Numbered from the stretch's first letter, positions 27,276 through 35,802 are shown. The stretch: 64,000 bases of DNA from Paenibacillus agri (GCF_013359945.1 NZ_JABWCS010000218.1:1-64000); one strand, 5' to 3'. Translations and numbers: made by a program. The notes: generated from the letters alone by a model not told the origin.

Positions 27276-27305
27276 AAGCAGTGCTTTACCAACATAGCAC
27301 TGCTT
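27276..27305. repeat. Perfect 10-bp inverted repeat
   Basis: AAGCAGTGCT (27276-27285) and AGCACTGCTT (27296-27305) flank ten bases. A related direct copy AAAGCAGTGCATCAC lies just upstream. It precedes the terminator and may be part of its folding. Confidence 0.6.
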
Positions 27306-27312
27306 CACCAAA

Positions 27313-27360
27313 CAAAATAACCTTCAGCGCCACTGGAAAGTGGACTGAAGGTTATTTTTC
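27313..27360. terminator. Bidirectional terminator between the MFS gene and ade
   Basis: AAAATAACCTTCAG and CTGAAGGTTATTTTT pair, giving T tracts in both directions between convergent genes. Confidence 0.85.
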
Positions 27361-27379
27361 TATTCAATATCTATAGTTA

Positions 27380-29098
27380 TTATTTATCCAAATCGAACAG
27401 CAGCGGAACAACCTCGCCTTTGCCTACATCGATCAGACCAAGGTCGGTGATCTTAAGTGCCGGACTGACTGGCAGGGAATGTGTGCTGATGGACATAATC
27501 GGATTGTAGTGATTATAGCCGAGCGATTCCATGGCCGACCGCAGCTCCTTCACCTTCTGGGCAGTGATCTCCAGTGGCTCCTCGGTAAGAATACCGCCGA
27601 CCGGCAGAGCCAGATGAGCGAGCACCTGTCCGTCACAGACCACACAGAACCCGCCTTGACCAGCGATAACTTCGTTCGCCGCCAGTGCCATATCCCCGGG
27701 GTTATGTCCGACGACCAGCAGATTGTGGTTATCGTGTGAATAGGTAGTCGCGATGGCGCCACGTTTGATAGTATCGCCGCCAATCAAGCCGTAGGCCCGG
27801 TTGCCGTTCTTACCGTATCGCTCAAAGGTAGCGATAAGGCCATAGCCGCTCTCCTGCCATTGCAGCAGACCGTTACGAACCTCTGCCTCGCTATGCTTCT
27901 CCTCTGTGAAGGTGGATACGTTGTTGACCATCATTACACGGCAGCCATAACGTCCATCCGTCTTCTCCGAGACAACCGTAAAGTCGGCTGCGGTTACGGG
28001 GCTAAGCTTCACACTCTGGTAAAAATGCGCCGGGAACCGGGGCTGTGACTCTGGCTGGGACTGCGGCTGATGGCGGTCATAAGCCTGCTTGCCGCCTTTG
28101 TAGACCGCGTCCAATTCAAACGAATGCAGATCAGACAAGAGCAGATAATCTGCGATCTTGTTCGGCGCAATCACACCACGGTCCTGCATTCTCATCCGCC
28201 GGGCAGGGGTAAAGGTTGCTGCATAGACAGCATCCTCAGGCGTCATGCCCATCTTGATCGCTTTGCGCACCAGATGGTCCAGATGTCCGGTTGCCACTAG
28301 CGAGTCCGTCATCACATCATCGGTCACGAAGCAAAAATGCTCACCGACAGGATGCTGAATCAGGTAGTCCACTACATCAGGGGTCATGGACTTCTCCTGA
28401 ATTTCAATGAACATCCCGGCAGCAATGCGGGCAGTCAGCCCTTCAATGCTCTGGTGGGTATGATCCGAGTCAATGCCCGCATAAATCAGCTGATGCAGAT
28501 CGAGATCCAGCAGCTTCGGGGTATGCCCCTCAATCACCAGCTCCGGATAGCGGCTGCGGATATGCTGGAGTATACGGTTGCTTTTGCCATCCGGGTCACG
28601 AATGACATCCACATAGTTCATAACTTCCCCAAGACAGATCATCTGCTCAGTCGCCATCAGTTGGTCGATATCCTCAATCTCTATAGAACCGCCGGTAGTT
28701 TCCAATAGTGTCGCCGGTACAGAGCTTGGAATTGCATAGAACATGTCCACCGTGCAGTCTTCACTAGCCCGAATCATCTCATGTACACCTTCGACACCGA
28801 ACACATTGGCCATCTCATGCGGTTCCGGAACGATCGTTGTCACCCCATGACGCAGAATGCCATACGAGAACGTCTCCGGTGTAATCATGGTGCTCTCAAT
28901 ATGCAGATGGATGTCAATCAGACCGGGAACCATATATCTCCCTTGGCCCTCAATGATCTCATTCGCAGTGAATGTATCCGCGCCTAGACCACCGATATAC
29001 AGGAATCGCCCATCCTTGACAGCCACATTGGCCAGCTCAAATCTTTTATAGTAACTGTTATACACATTCACATTCAGAATTAGTTGATCCGTAACCAT
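27380..29098 (-). CDS. ade: Adenine deaminase
   Basis: 572 residues, the normal length. It converts adenine to hypoxanthine and ammonia in the cytoplasm. Amidohydrolase motifs are MVPGLIDIHLHIESTMI (metal-binding HxH), GVTTIVPEPHEMANV, IEGHTPKL and FVTDDVM, with the C-terminal adenine deaminase domain (TYSHDNHNLLVVGHN, GGFCVVCDG). It is last in a six-gene operon, 22 bp after the ATPase gene, behind a nucleoside hydrolase. Together these point to import of a purine nucleoside, cleavage to base and ribose, then deamination. Confidence in the enzyme call is high. Confidence 0.93.
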   Translation of the reverse strand: MVTDQLILNVNVYNSYYKRFELANVAVKDGRFLYIGGLGADTFTANEIIEGQGRYMVPGLIDIHLHIESTMITPETFSYGILRHGVTTIVPEPHEMANVFGVEGVHEMIRASEDCTVDMFYAIPSSVPATLLETTGGSIEIEDIDQLMATEQMICLGEVMNYVDVIRDPDGKSNRILQHIRSRYPELVIEGHTPKLLDLDLHQLIYAGIDSDHTHQSIEGLTARIAAGMFIEIQEKSMTPDVVDYLIQHPVGEHFCFVTDDVMTDSLVATGHLDHLVRKAIKMGMTPEDAVYAATFTPARRMRMQDRGVIAPNKIADYLLLSDLHSFELDAVYKGGKQAYDRHQPQSQPESQPRFPAHFYQSVKLSPVTAADFTVVSEKTDGRYGCRVMMVNNVSTFTEEKHSEAEVRNGLLQWQESGYGLIATFERYGKNGNRAYGLIGGDTIKRGAIATTYSHDNHNLLVVGHNPGDMALAANEVIAGQGGFCVVCDGQVLAHLALPVGGILTEEPLEITAQKVKELRSAMESLGYNHYNPIMSISTHSLPVSPALKITDLGLIDVGKGEVVPLLFDLDK

Positions 29099-29120
29099 CG
29101 TATATGCTCCTTACTGCGGC

Positions 29121-30185
29121 TTACTGCACCAGCACTAGCTTGTCTTTTGGAAAATAAATCGTAACCTGTTCCCCTTGTGCAAAGGGTACATCCATCTCCT
29201 GATTGACCGTAAATACGCCTAGCTCCGTCTCTACTTCATACTGGTAACTCCGTCCCAGATAAGTGCTTACTTGCACTCTGCCTGAAAGGGTATTGCCTGA
29301 GAGAGGCGCTTCCTGTGTACTAGGCCACAGTTGAAGGTCATCCGGCCTGATCGCGCCCAGCATCCCAAGGTTGCCTGCCCCATTCGGGCGTTTGGCTGCC
29401 AGGAACTTCAAAGCTCCCCGGCTCAGCTCGATATCTTCACCTGCATCGCTGCGGCTCTCGAAGGCAATAAAGTTGCCGAAGCCGATAAACCGGGCCACAT
29501 ATTCACTAGCCGGATATTTAAAAATAGTCGTAGGATGAGCCAACTGTTCAATCTTTCCGCTGTTCATCACGGCTACCTGATCGGAGATGGAGAAGCATTC
29601 CTCCTGATCATGGGAGACGTAGACCGTTGTAATCCCAAGTTCCTGCTGAATCCGGCGGATCTCGACGCGCATATTCACCCGCAGGTTCGCGTCAAGGTTA
29701 CTCAGCGGCTCGTCGAAGAGCAGCAGATCCGGCTCGATGACCAATGCCCGCGCAATCGCAACACGCTGCCGTTGTCCACCGGAGAGCGCCTTCGGCAATC
29801 TTTTCTCAAATCCGCCCAGGCTAACGATCTCCAGCATACGGGTCACCCGCTGCTTCACTTCCGCTTCCTTCATCTTGCGCAGACGCAGGCCGAAGGCCAC
29901 GTTATCGTACACCGACATATGCGGGAACAAGGCATAGCTCTGGAATACAAAGCCAAAGTTCCGCTTGTTCACCGGCACATTGGTGTAATCCTTGCCTCCG
30001 AACATGAACTTGCCCTGCTCGGCATTCAGGAAGCCGGCGATTAAGCGCAGGGTAGTTGTTTTGCCACAGCCGCTGGGGCCGAGCAGGGACAGGAGCTTCC
30101 CTTTTTCAATCTGCAAATTGAAATCTTCCAATATAAAACGGTTGTCGTAAGCAACCGATACTTGTTCTAGACTTATTAGTGCCAT
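29121..30185 (-). CDS. ABC transporter ATP-binding protein, PotA/FbpC-like
   Basis: 354 residues. Walker A GPSGCGKTTT, Q-loop FVFQSYALFPHM, signature LSGGQRQRVAIARAL and Walker B LLLFDEPLSNLDANLR are all intact, followed by a C-terminal TOBE domain (about 265-350). This is the polyamine/iron/spermidine-type importer subfamily. It starts 15 bp downstream of the second permease gene. The likely substrate in this operon is a nucleoside or related solute rather than a polyamine, judged from the neighbouring nucleoside hydrolase and adenine deaminase. Confidence 0.92.
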   Translation of the reverse strand: MALISLEQVSVAYDNRFILEDFNLQIEKGKLLSLLGPSGCGKTTTLRLIAGFLNAEQGKFMFGGKDYTNVPVNKRNFGFVFQSYALFPHMSVYDNVAFGLRLRKMKEAEVKQRVTRMLEIVSLGGFEKRLPKALSGGQRQRVAIARALVIEPDLLLFDEPLSNLDANLRVNMRVEIRRIQQELGITTVYVSHDQEECFSISDQVAVMNSGKIEQLAHPTTIFKYPASEYVARFIGFGNFIAFESRSDAGEDIELSRGALKFLAAKRPNGAGNLGMLGAIRPDDLQLWPSTQEAPLSGNTLSGRVQVSTYLGRSYQYEVETELGVFTVNQEMDVPFAQGEQVTIYFPKDKLVLVQ

Positions 30186-30200
30186 TACCGTATGCCTCCG

Positions 30201-30989
30201 TTATCGTTTGGTAAAATAGGCGAATCCCATCAGCCGCTCGATGATAAACATCAGCGCTGCCGTCAGCACCATCAGGATGACCGAAATCGCTGCAATTGTA
30301 GGGTCAAAATAATTCTGCACATAGGTCAGCATTTGAATCGGCAAGGTGCTTACCCCTGGACCGGTCATAAACACGGAGATGTCCACGTTATTGAAGGATT
30401 CCAGGAATGCGATCAGTACCGCAGCCAGAATGCCGGAGCGAATGTTGGGCAGCACTACTTTGAAAAAGGTCTCTAGACGGCCCGCGCCCAGACTCTGTGC
30501 AGCTTCTTCTACGGCAAAATCGAAATTGGCCAAGCTTGAGGCAATGACTCTGATAATAAACGGGAGCATAATCACCGTGTGGCCGATCAGAAGACCGGCA
30601 TAAATCGGCAGTCCGTATACCACAATCAAATAGCGCAGCAGTGTGAACCCCAGCACAATGCCGGGAATGAGCACTGGTGACAGGAATAACGCGTTAAGCG
30701 TATCACGGCCCCGGAACTCGAACCGGCTCAGGGCATAGGCCGCCGGCACACCCAGCAGCAGCGCCAGCAGATTGCCTAGCATCGACACTATAATGGAGGT
30801 CTTGAATGTCTCCATGAACATGCTTACTTCAAAGATATTACGGTACCATCGTAGCGAAAAGCCCTCCGGGGGGAATTTCAGGACAGTGCCCGGCTCAAAT
30901 GAAGTAATAGAAATAATCACGAGCGGGCCTAGCAGAAACACAAACACCAGCAACGTGTACAGCGAGAGCCCACGGTTTCCTTCCTTCAT
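30201..30989 (-). CDS. ABC transporter permease, PotC-like
   Basis: 262 residues with six membrane helices. The cytoplasmic EAA loop reads EEAAQSLGAGRLETFFKVVLPNIRSGI, where the ATPase docks. It starts behind GAAGGGGTGAG, four bases after the stop of the first permease, so the genes are translationally close. It pairs with the PotB-like permease to make the membrane channel of the nucleoside-operon importer. Confidence 0.9.
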   Translation of the reverse strand: MKEGNRGLSLYTLLVFVFLLGPLVIISITSFEPGTVLKFPPEGFSLRWYRNIFEVSMFMETFKTSIIVSMLGNLLALLLGVPAAYALSRFEFRGRDTLNALFLSPVLIPGIVLGFTLLRYLIVVYGLPIYAGLLIGHTVIMLPFIIRVIASSLANFDFAVEEAAQSLGAGRLETFFKVVLPNIRSGILAAVLIAFLESFNNVDISVFMTGPGVSTLPIQMLTYVQNYFDPTIAAISVILMVLTAALMFIIERLMGFAYFTKR

Positions 30990-30993
30990 CTTC

Positions 30994-31815
30994 TCACCCC
31001 TTCGGATTTAGTCGGTTCGCCCAGGCATTCATCAGACCAACCACCACAAATGTAATCACAATCATTATCACGGCAATGACAGACGCCGCCTGCCAATCAT
31101 TTAAGGTCATAGCATTTTGGTACAGGAACGTTGCAACGACGCGTTCTTTACCGCCTAGCAGCGCAGGAGTCGTATAGGCTGTCAAGCTGCCTACGAACAC
31201 GAGAATACTGCCGATAATCAGCCCCGGTACGGTGAGCGGGAAGATGATTTTGCGGAAAGCTGTGAACGATGAAGCGCCCAGACTGCGGGCAGCCCGCACC
31301 AGCTCATAATCCAGATTCTCCATGACGCCCAGCAGGGTGATAATGATCAGCGGCAGGAAGAGATGCACGAGACCGACCATCATAGCCACCGGTGTATAGA
31401 GAATCTCGAGCGGCTTTTGAATCAAGCCGATGTTCATCAGGAACGTATTGAGCAGCCCCTTCTTCCCCAAAATGATCATCCAGCTGAAAGAACGGACAAC
31501 TGGGCTGGTCAGCAGCGGGAAAATGGACAGTGCGAGCAGAATGCTTTTCTTGCGGATGCCCGCACGAGAAATATAATAGGCGGCTGGATAGCCCAGCACC
31601 ACGCATACCAAGGTTGTCACTACACTCACCCGAAGGGTGGTGAGCAGGATTTTATTGAAATACCCGTCGCGGAAAAAGGTCATATACCCTTCCAGCGTCA
31701 GACTGCCATCCGGCATAAAGGTTGAAACAATTGTAAGAATGATAGGGATCAGCATGAATGCTGCCAGGAACAGAAATCCCGGCAACAGCAGCAGATATAA
31801 ATATCTTTTATTCAT
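30994..31815 (-). CDS. ABC transporter permease, PotB-like
   Basis: 273 residues with six membrane helices and the EAA loop LVRAARSLGASSFTAFRKIIFPLTVPGL. It starts at MNKRYLYLL, just after the nucleoside hydrolase stop and behind GGGAG, which lies within the end of that gene. It is the partner of the PotC-like permease. Confidence 0.9.
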   Translation of the reverse strand: MNKRYLYLLLLPGFLFLAAFMLIPIILTIVSTFMPDGSLTLEGYMTFFRDGYFNKILLTTLRVSVVTTLVCVVLGYPAAYYISRAGIRKKSILLALSIFPLLTSPVVRSFSWMIILGKKGLLNTFLMNIGLIQKPLEILYTPVAMMVGLVHLFLPLIIITLLGVMENLDYELVRAARSLGASSFTAFRKIIFPLTVPGLIIGSILVFVGSLTAYTTPALLGGKERVVATFLYQNAMTLNDWQAASVIAVIMIVITFVVVGLMNAWANRLNPKG

Positions 31816-31819
31816 TGAG

Positions 31820-32779
31820 TTAACTCCCGTCTGTCTTCAGCTCTTGGTTCAGACTCCCGGTGAATAGCGTAAGAAAAGCAGGGCCATCCACCTCCAGGCA
31901 GACACTGACATTATGCGGCTTGTTCAGCCGGTTCTGAAAATCACAGACCGTCTGCCCGTCGCACAGCTCGCTCCGGGTCTCTACATCCACGTAATAATCC
32001 AGTTTTGTCACCAGGTCCGGATTAATCGCCACACCTACCGCCAATGGATCATGCAGGGCACAGGCTTCAACGCCGTTGCGCTCGTAATACCGCTGGCGGT
32101 AATCAGCCGTACTCTGCTCCACATACGCTGCGATCTCGGGATTCGTCAGCTTGGCAATATCCTCTTGCGACAGCAGCGCCTTGCGAGTGACATCCAGACC
32201 CACCAGAGTGAGGTGCGGGAAGCCCGCACCCATCACCAGCTTGGCGGCTTCGGGATCAACATAAATGTTGTACTCTGCCGTAGGGGTGATATTCCCTGAA
32301 CCGCGCACCACGCCGCCCATGATGATGACCTCGGCGGTATGCTGCACCAGCTCCGGACATTTCTGCAGCACTTCGGCCAGATTGGTCAGGGGAGCGGTCA
32401 TAATCAGCGTGACCTCTCCCGGCTGACTCATCACCTGACGGATGATGAAGTCTGCTGCGGATTCTTCCTCCGCACGCTTACTGACTACCATATCCGACAA
32501 TGCCCCACCGATGCCGTCGCGTCCATGCACCCGATGCTCGAAATGTACCTCGCGGGCCAGCGGCTTGTCCGCCCCCCGGTACACCGGAATCTCGTTCTGA
32601 ACGCCGAGAAACTGCAGAATTTTGCAAGTGTTCTCCGTCGCCTGATCCAGCGATACATTGCCATTGACCGTAGTAATCCCAAGGATGTCGAGCGCTCCGC
32701 TCTTCACCGCCAGCATGATGGCCAAGGCGTCGTCCACGCCGGTATCCACATCGAGAATTACTTTTTTACGAATAGTCAT
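31820..32779 (-). CDS. Inosine/uridine-preferring nucleoside hydrolase family protein
   Basis: 319 residues. The N-terminal calcium-binding DVDTGVDDALAI is the hallmark of nucleoside N-ribohydrolases, followed by TTVNGNVS, VHGRDGIGG, MTAPLTNLAEV and the C-terminal HDPLAVGVAINPD. The enzyme splits nucleosides into base and ribose. I set the start at MTIRKKV two bases after the stop of the binding-protein gene; an upstream in-frame ATG would overlap that gene deeply. Its position inside an ABC-importer operon is the main reason to propose a nucleoside substrate for the transporter. Confidence 0.9.
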   Translation of the reverse strand: MTIRKKVILDVDTGVDDALAIMLAVKSGALDILGITTVNGNVSLDQATENTCKILQFLGVQNEIPVYRGADKPLAREVHFEHRVHGRDGIGGALSDMVVSKRAEEESAADFIIRQVMSQPGEVTLIMTAPLTNLAEVLQKCPELVQHTAEVIIMGGVVRGSGNITPTAEYNIYVDPEAAKLVMGAGFPHLTLVGLDVTRKALLSQEDIAKLTNPEIAAYVEQSTADYRQRYYERNGVEACALHDPLAVGVAINPDLVTKLDYYVDVETRSELCDGQTVCDFQNRLNKPHNVSVCLEVDGPAFLTLFTGSLNQELKTDGS

Positions 32780-32781
32780 CC

Positions 32782-33876
32782 TTAGCCACCGATCTCTTTG
32801 TTCCAGCGATCCGTCCATGCTTTGATGTTATCGTTGACGAATTTCATATCCAGCTTACGCAGCTTGCCCACCACATCTGCACCGTAAGTTACGCCCTTGG
32901 CTTCCTCTTCGTTCAGAACAACTTCAGTGTTTACCGGGGAATCAACCTTGGCTTTAGCGGATTTCTCTTGAACTTCCTTGCTCAGCTGCCAGTTGATGAA
33001 CTCTTCGGCCAATTCCTTGTTATCCGTACCTTTGACTACGTTGATGGTGTTCATAACAGCAAATGCGCCTTCAGACGGAGCCACAAACTTCGCATCCGGA
33101 ACTGCGGCTTGCAGATCCTTGAAGTACATCTCCATGATCGGTCCTCCGGCAATTTCCTCCTGGCTGAACATGTTCACGTATTCGGAAGTCTGGCTGTAGT
33201 ATTTAATCACGCTTGGGTTAATTTCCTTCAGCTTTGCAAAGGCTTGATCTTCATTGAAATCGGTGTTGCCTGCCACCACAGAAGCCGCATCCACCATCAT
33301 CGGTCCTGCAGTCGCCGTAATCGCCGGAAGCGTCAGATTGCGGTCAAACGCCGTCCAAAGATCTTTCCAGGATGTGATCTCACCCTTGACCAAAGCCGGA
33401 TTGTAGGCGATACCGAGACGTCCGATCGTATAAGCCGGGCCGTAGCCCTCACCCAGTGGAGCTTTGGCAATATCATAGACATGCTGGAGATTCGGCACCT
33501 TTGCGGTATCGATGGTATCAATCAATCCTTCATTAATACCTTGCTGAGCGTAGTAATCGGATAGGTAAATGACATCCACGTTCGAGCTACCCTGACGGAT
33601 CTTGTTCAGGCGCTCAGCGTTGTTACCAATCTCCACGACAATCTTGACGTTGTGTTCTTTCTCAAAAGGTGCGTACACTGCTTCCTTGAAGAAGTCTTCC
33701 GAGAAGCCCCAGGTGGAGATTACCAGTTCCTTGGGTGCTCCTGATTTCCCATTGTCCCCAGCGGTTCCGCTGTTCGTTCCGTTAGCTGTAGTAGCGGAAT
33801 TACTTCCCGATGATCCGCAAGCGGTCAGTGCCGCAGTAAGTGTAAGCGCAAGTGCTGTTCCCCAAATCTTTTTCAT
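32782..33876 (-). CDS. ABC transporter substrate-binding lipoprotein, PotD/FutA-like
   Basis: 364 residues. The signal peptide ends in the lipobox LTACGSSGS, then a Gly/Ser/Thr-rich linker and a class II periplasmic-binding fold (LVISTWGFSEDFF, VDVIYLSDYYAQQ, GPAYTIGRLGIAYNP, WQLSKEVQEKSA). It is the first gene of the operon followed by hydrolase, two permeases, ATPase and adenine deaminase. By homology it would be called spermidine/putrescine- or thiamine-type; context instead suggests a nucleoside-like ligand. It starts behind GGGAGG. A structured leader lies upstream. Confidence 0.9.
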   Translation of the reverse strand: MKKIWGTALALTLTAALTACGSSGSNSATTANGTNSGTAGDNGKSGAPKELVISTWGFSEDFFKEAVYAPFEKEHNVKIVVEIGNNAERLNKIRQGSSNVDVIYLSDYYAQQGINEGLIDTIDTAKVPNLQHVYDIAKAPLGEGYGPAYTIGRLGIAYNPALVKGEITSWKDLWTAFDRNLTLPAITATAGPMMVDAASVVAGNTDFNEDQAFAKLKEINPSVIKYYSQTSEYVNMFSQEEIAGGPIMEMYFKDLQAAVPDAKFVAPSEGAFAVMNTINVVKGTDNKELAEEFINWQLSKEVQEKSAKAKVDSPVNTEVVLNEEEAKGVTYGADVVGKLRKLDMKFVNDNIKAWTDRWNKEIGG

Positions 33877-33919
33877 AATCCAATAGACCTCCCTGATGTG
33901 TGTGTATGAAGCTAATATG

Positions 33920-34020
33920 GCTTAAATCTCATCATTCTCGTTGGCAATCGTTCATTTCAGCCCGCATTTCGGGCACCCGGCGATGTTGACAGCACCTCCT
34001 AACCTTAATTAAATTCTATG
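33920..34020 (-). promoter_or_regulatory. Structured leader of the nucleoside-uptake operon
   Basis: On the minus strand CCCGAAATGCGGG (33961-33973) makes a compact hairpin inside GGGTGCCC...GGGCTGAAATGA, followed by a second possible stem AAGC...GCTT. AAGGTTAGGAGGTG just upstream resembles a ribosome binding site with a GTG, and a short frame of 12 codons ends at 33961-33963. It could be a leader peptide or a small-molecule sensor; I cannot assign a known class. Confidence 0.35.
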
Positions 34021-34037
34021 GTTCCCAGTTTTCCTCA

Positions 34038-34080
34038 TAAAAAAAGAAAAGTATTCTTGTAGGAACAAGAACACTTTTCT
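34038..34080 (-). terminator. Terminator of the DUF2294-like gene
   Basis: AGAAAAGTATTCTTGT (34045-34060) and ACAAGAACACTTTTCT (34065-34080) pair. On the minus strand seven T follow. Confidence 0.85.
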
Positions 34081-34166
34081 CCGTGTAAACAAAGGAAAGA
34101 GCTACCCGTTATAGAAAGACGGTCTTCGCTTAAGATAGATCAAAAGCAAAAATCCGTGTAGGTATT

Positions 34167-34511
34167 TTAATCTTCAGCCAAAATCATGTTCGTAAAAGCC
34201 CATTGGGTTCGCGCATCATAATCTCTCAGCAGAACCTCAATCTTTAGCTCCATCTCTTCCTCTAACCTCTCCTGGAACTTCTTCTTGAACAGGAGCGACA
34301 TCCGAAAGTCCACTTCCTGCTTAAGCTCCGGCGCCTCGCCTTCCAATGCGGAAGAACGGGGAGAACGGCGGTGTTTGGCGTGAAAGGTAATGACCCGCTG
34401 ATCGACAGTTACGCGGAGCAGGGTCGTCCCGAAACCAAACAATTCCTTGGAGAGCTCATTGTAGATCTGGCACATCTTCTTCTTGTTATCATTACTGTCC
34501 AGTTCTGCCAT
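34167..34511 (-). CDS. DUF2294-like protein
   Basis: 114 residues. The core CQIYNELSKELFGFGTTLLRV, TFHAKHRRSPRS, LKQEVDFRMSLLFKKKF and LRDYDARTQWAFTN resembles the DUF2294 family of small Firmicute proteins with no established function. I place the start at MAELDSND, five bases after GAAGGTGG; the frame continues 18 codons upstream without a better site. It is alone with its own terminator. No signal peptide or membrane segment is present. Confidence 0.7.
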   Translation of the reverse strand: MAELDSNDNKKKMCQIYNELSKELFGFGTTLLRVTVDQRVITFHAKHRRSPRSSALEGEAPELKQEVDFRMSLLFKKKFQERLEEEMELKIEVLLRDYDARTQWAFTNMILAED

Positions 34512-34721
34512 GAAACCACCTTCAACAACAGAATATCGTACAATCACATCAATATTTAATGCCATTATACATAATTATTGCGTTTCAGGCAAGAAAAAAG
34601 GCAAACATAACATGTAAGTCACTCCAAACACGAACGATAGATCTTTTTAATACAGAAATTTGAGCCTTTTTGCCCTTTCTGTCCCCTGTCAGACCTATAA
34701 TTCCCTGCATAAGGTTTGACG

Positions 34722-34738
34722 TTGATAATAATTATCAA
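34722..34738 (+). promoter_or_regulatory. Orphan Fur box facing a decayed locus
   Basis: TTGATAATAATTATCAA is a perfect 17-bp dyad of the Fur type. It sits just after TTTGAC (34715-34720) in a plausible plus-strand promoter, followed at 34771-34780 by TAGGAAGGTG. The sequence downstream is a disrupted, inverted AraC fragment rather than an iron gene. Confidence 0.75.
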
Positions 34739-34778
34739 TTAAAACACTTCATATATAAAAGTAAGTTCAATTAGGAAG

Positions 34779-35060
34779 GTGCCCGCTGATCCCGGAAGCT
34801 ACAGCCAAACGCTCAATCGTGATCTCCTCGGAATAATAGCGGTCGATCTCTGCCTTCACTTTAGCGAGCAGCTTCACCGTTTCTTGACCTTGGTACTCTA
34901 TGATCAACGCCAGCAATTCATGAAATGTAGCCTGGGCGCGCATCTTATCCGCCAGACCTTCACTGAGCCAACTGCGGTGTATTAGGCCACATAAAGCTGG
35001 AGCTGCCGGTATCACTTCGTAGTGCCACCTTGGAACAAAGAAACAATATAAGCTGAACAA
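34779..35060 (-). pseudogene. AraC-family (Btr-like) regulator remnant
   Basis: The minus-strand frame encodes about 93 residues resembling the middle of a Btr-type regulator (RSWLSEGLADKMRAQATFHELLALI) and the first helix of its DNA-binding domain (IDRYYSEEITIERLAVASGIS). It then stops abruptly after a few unrelated codons. The second helix-turn-helix and binding domain are missing, and the N-terminal sensor is incomplete. The truncation point lies 40 bp from an orphan Fur box. Most likely a deletion removed the rest of a siderophore locus like the intact one at 20-22.8 kb. Confidence 0.65.
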
Positions 35061-35346
35061 AAAAAGTAACGAGAAGTAAGAAGAAGCACGGGGAAAGTTT
35101 AGACTGTGTGAGCGAGATGCTCAGATGCAAGCTCTCCGTAGGGAAGCCGGTATCGCAATTCTAAGCTTTCTCCAGGTTTTAAACGTATTAAGCGAAATTA
35201 AAATTCTCACGGAAGAGTGTCAGAATGGAAGACTGCGTGACGAAGGGGATTACGATTTCAGGCGTTATTCTGGTGGAATTGGGGCTTTAAGAAGGGATCT
35301 AAGATAGGGCTTTAGGGCGCTAGCCTCCGATCCCCCTCCCCCTTCC

Positions 35347-35430
35347 CTGTCTTCTTAACCCCGAAAAATGGTCTACCTCCTAAACTAAGCTGTCTTCTTA
35401 ACCCCGAAAATGGTCCACCTCCTAACTAAG
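35347..35430. repeat. 43-bp direct repeat, two copies
   Basis: CTGTCTTCTTAACCCCGAAA begins at 35347 and again at 35390, each continuing into ATGGTCTACCTCC or ATGGTCCACCTCC with a few differences. The second copy abuts the dyad element. Confidence 0.8.
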
Positions 35431-35613
35431 TGCATTTTTGTACCTTATTTTCCTTGATTATAGGTAAAAAAAGCAAATAAGGGCATTATTGTATCTTAAT
35501 TTCCGAAAAAGTACGCTGAAGAGGATATTCAGGAAGATTTAAGGTACAATATTGCACTTAATTCCCAATAAACCTGAGTTGCAGAGTATTTAAGGTACAA
35601 AAATGCCGTTATT
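35430..35613. repeat. Four-palindrome dyad element, copy 2 (G type)
   Basis: Units are centred at 35436.5, 35487.5, 35550.5 and 35601.5 (spacing 51, 63, 51). The third, GTACAATATTGCAC at 35544-35557, is palindromic at 12 of 14 positions. The first two units are inverted relative to the last two. The block aligns gap-free with copy 1; the palindromes are conserved while the sequence between them has diverged. Confidence 0.85.
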
Positions 35614-35759
35614 TGCACTTCGGGAGTAACTTCTAGGCTTTGAGTTGTTATTTTTATTCGTTCTATATAGATCGCGACCGGAAGTCCAAGCATTGCACCG
35701 TAGGAACGACTGAGCTTTACGTTTGAATCTTGAGTTCACTTTATATAATTTTAACGTAG

Positions 35760-35802
35760 AAAAAATAAGCTCCTGCCGGAATCTAAGGCGGGAGCTTTTT
35801 TC
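35760..35802. terminator. Orphan bidirectional terminator
   Basis: AAGCTCCTGCC and GGCGGGAGCTT pair with A and T runs on both sides. No gene clearly ends at it in either direction, which fits loss of a neighbouring gene. Confidence 0.75.

Noticed and set aside
33920..34020. TPP riboswitch upstream of the binding-protein gene
   Set aside because: The GGGTGCCC...GGGCTGA stretch is suggestive, but the conserved partner (ACCC...GAACCTGAT and the second arm) is not found, so a TPP call is not supported.
35125..35307. 60-codon plus-strand frame downstream of the AraC remnant
   Set aside because: No ribosome binding site, no recognisable motifs, and it lies in a repeat-rich decayed region.
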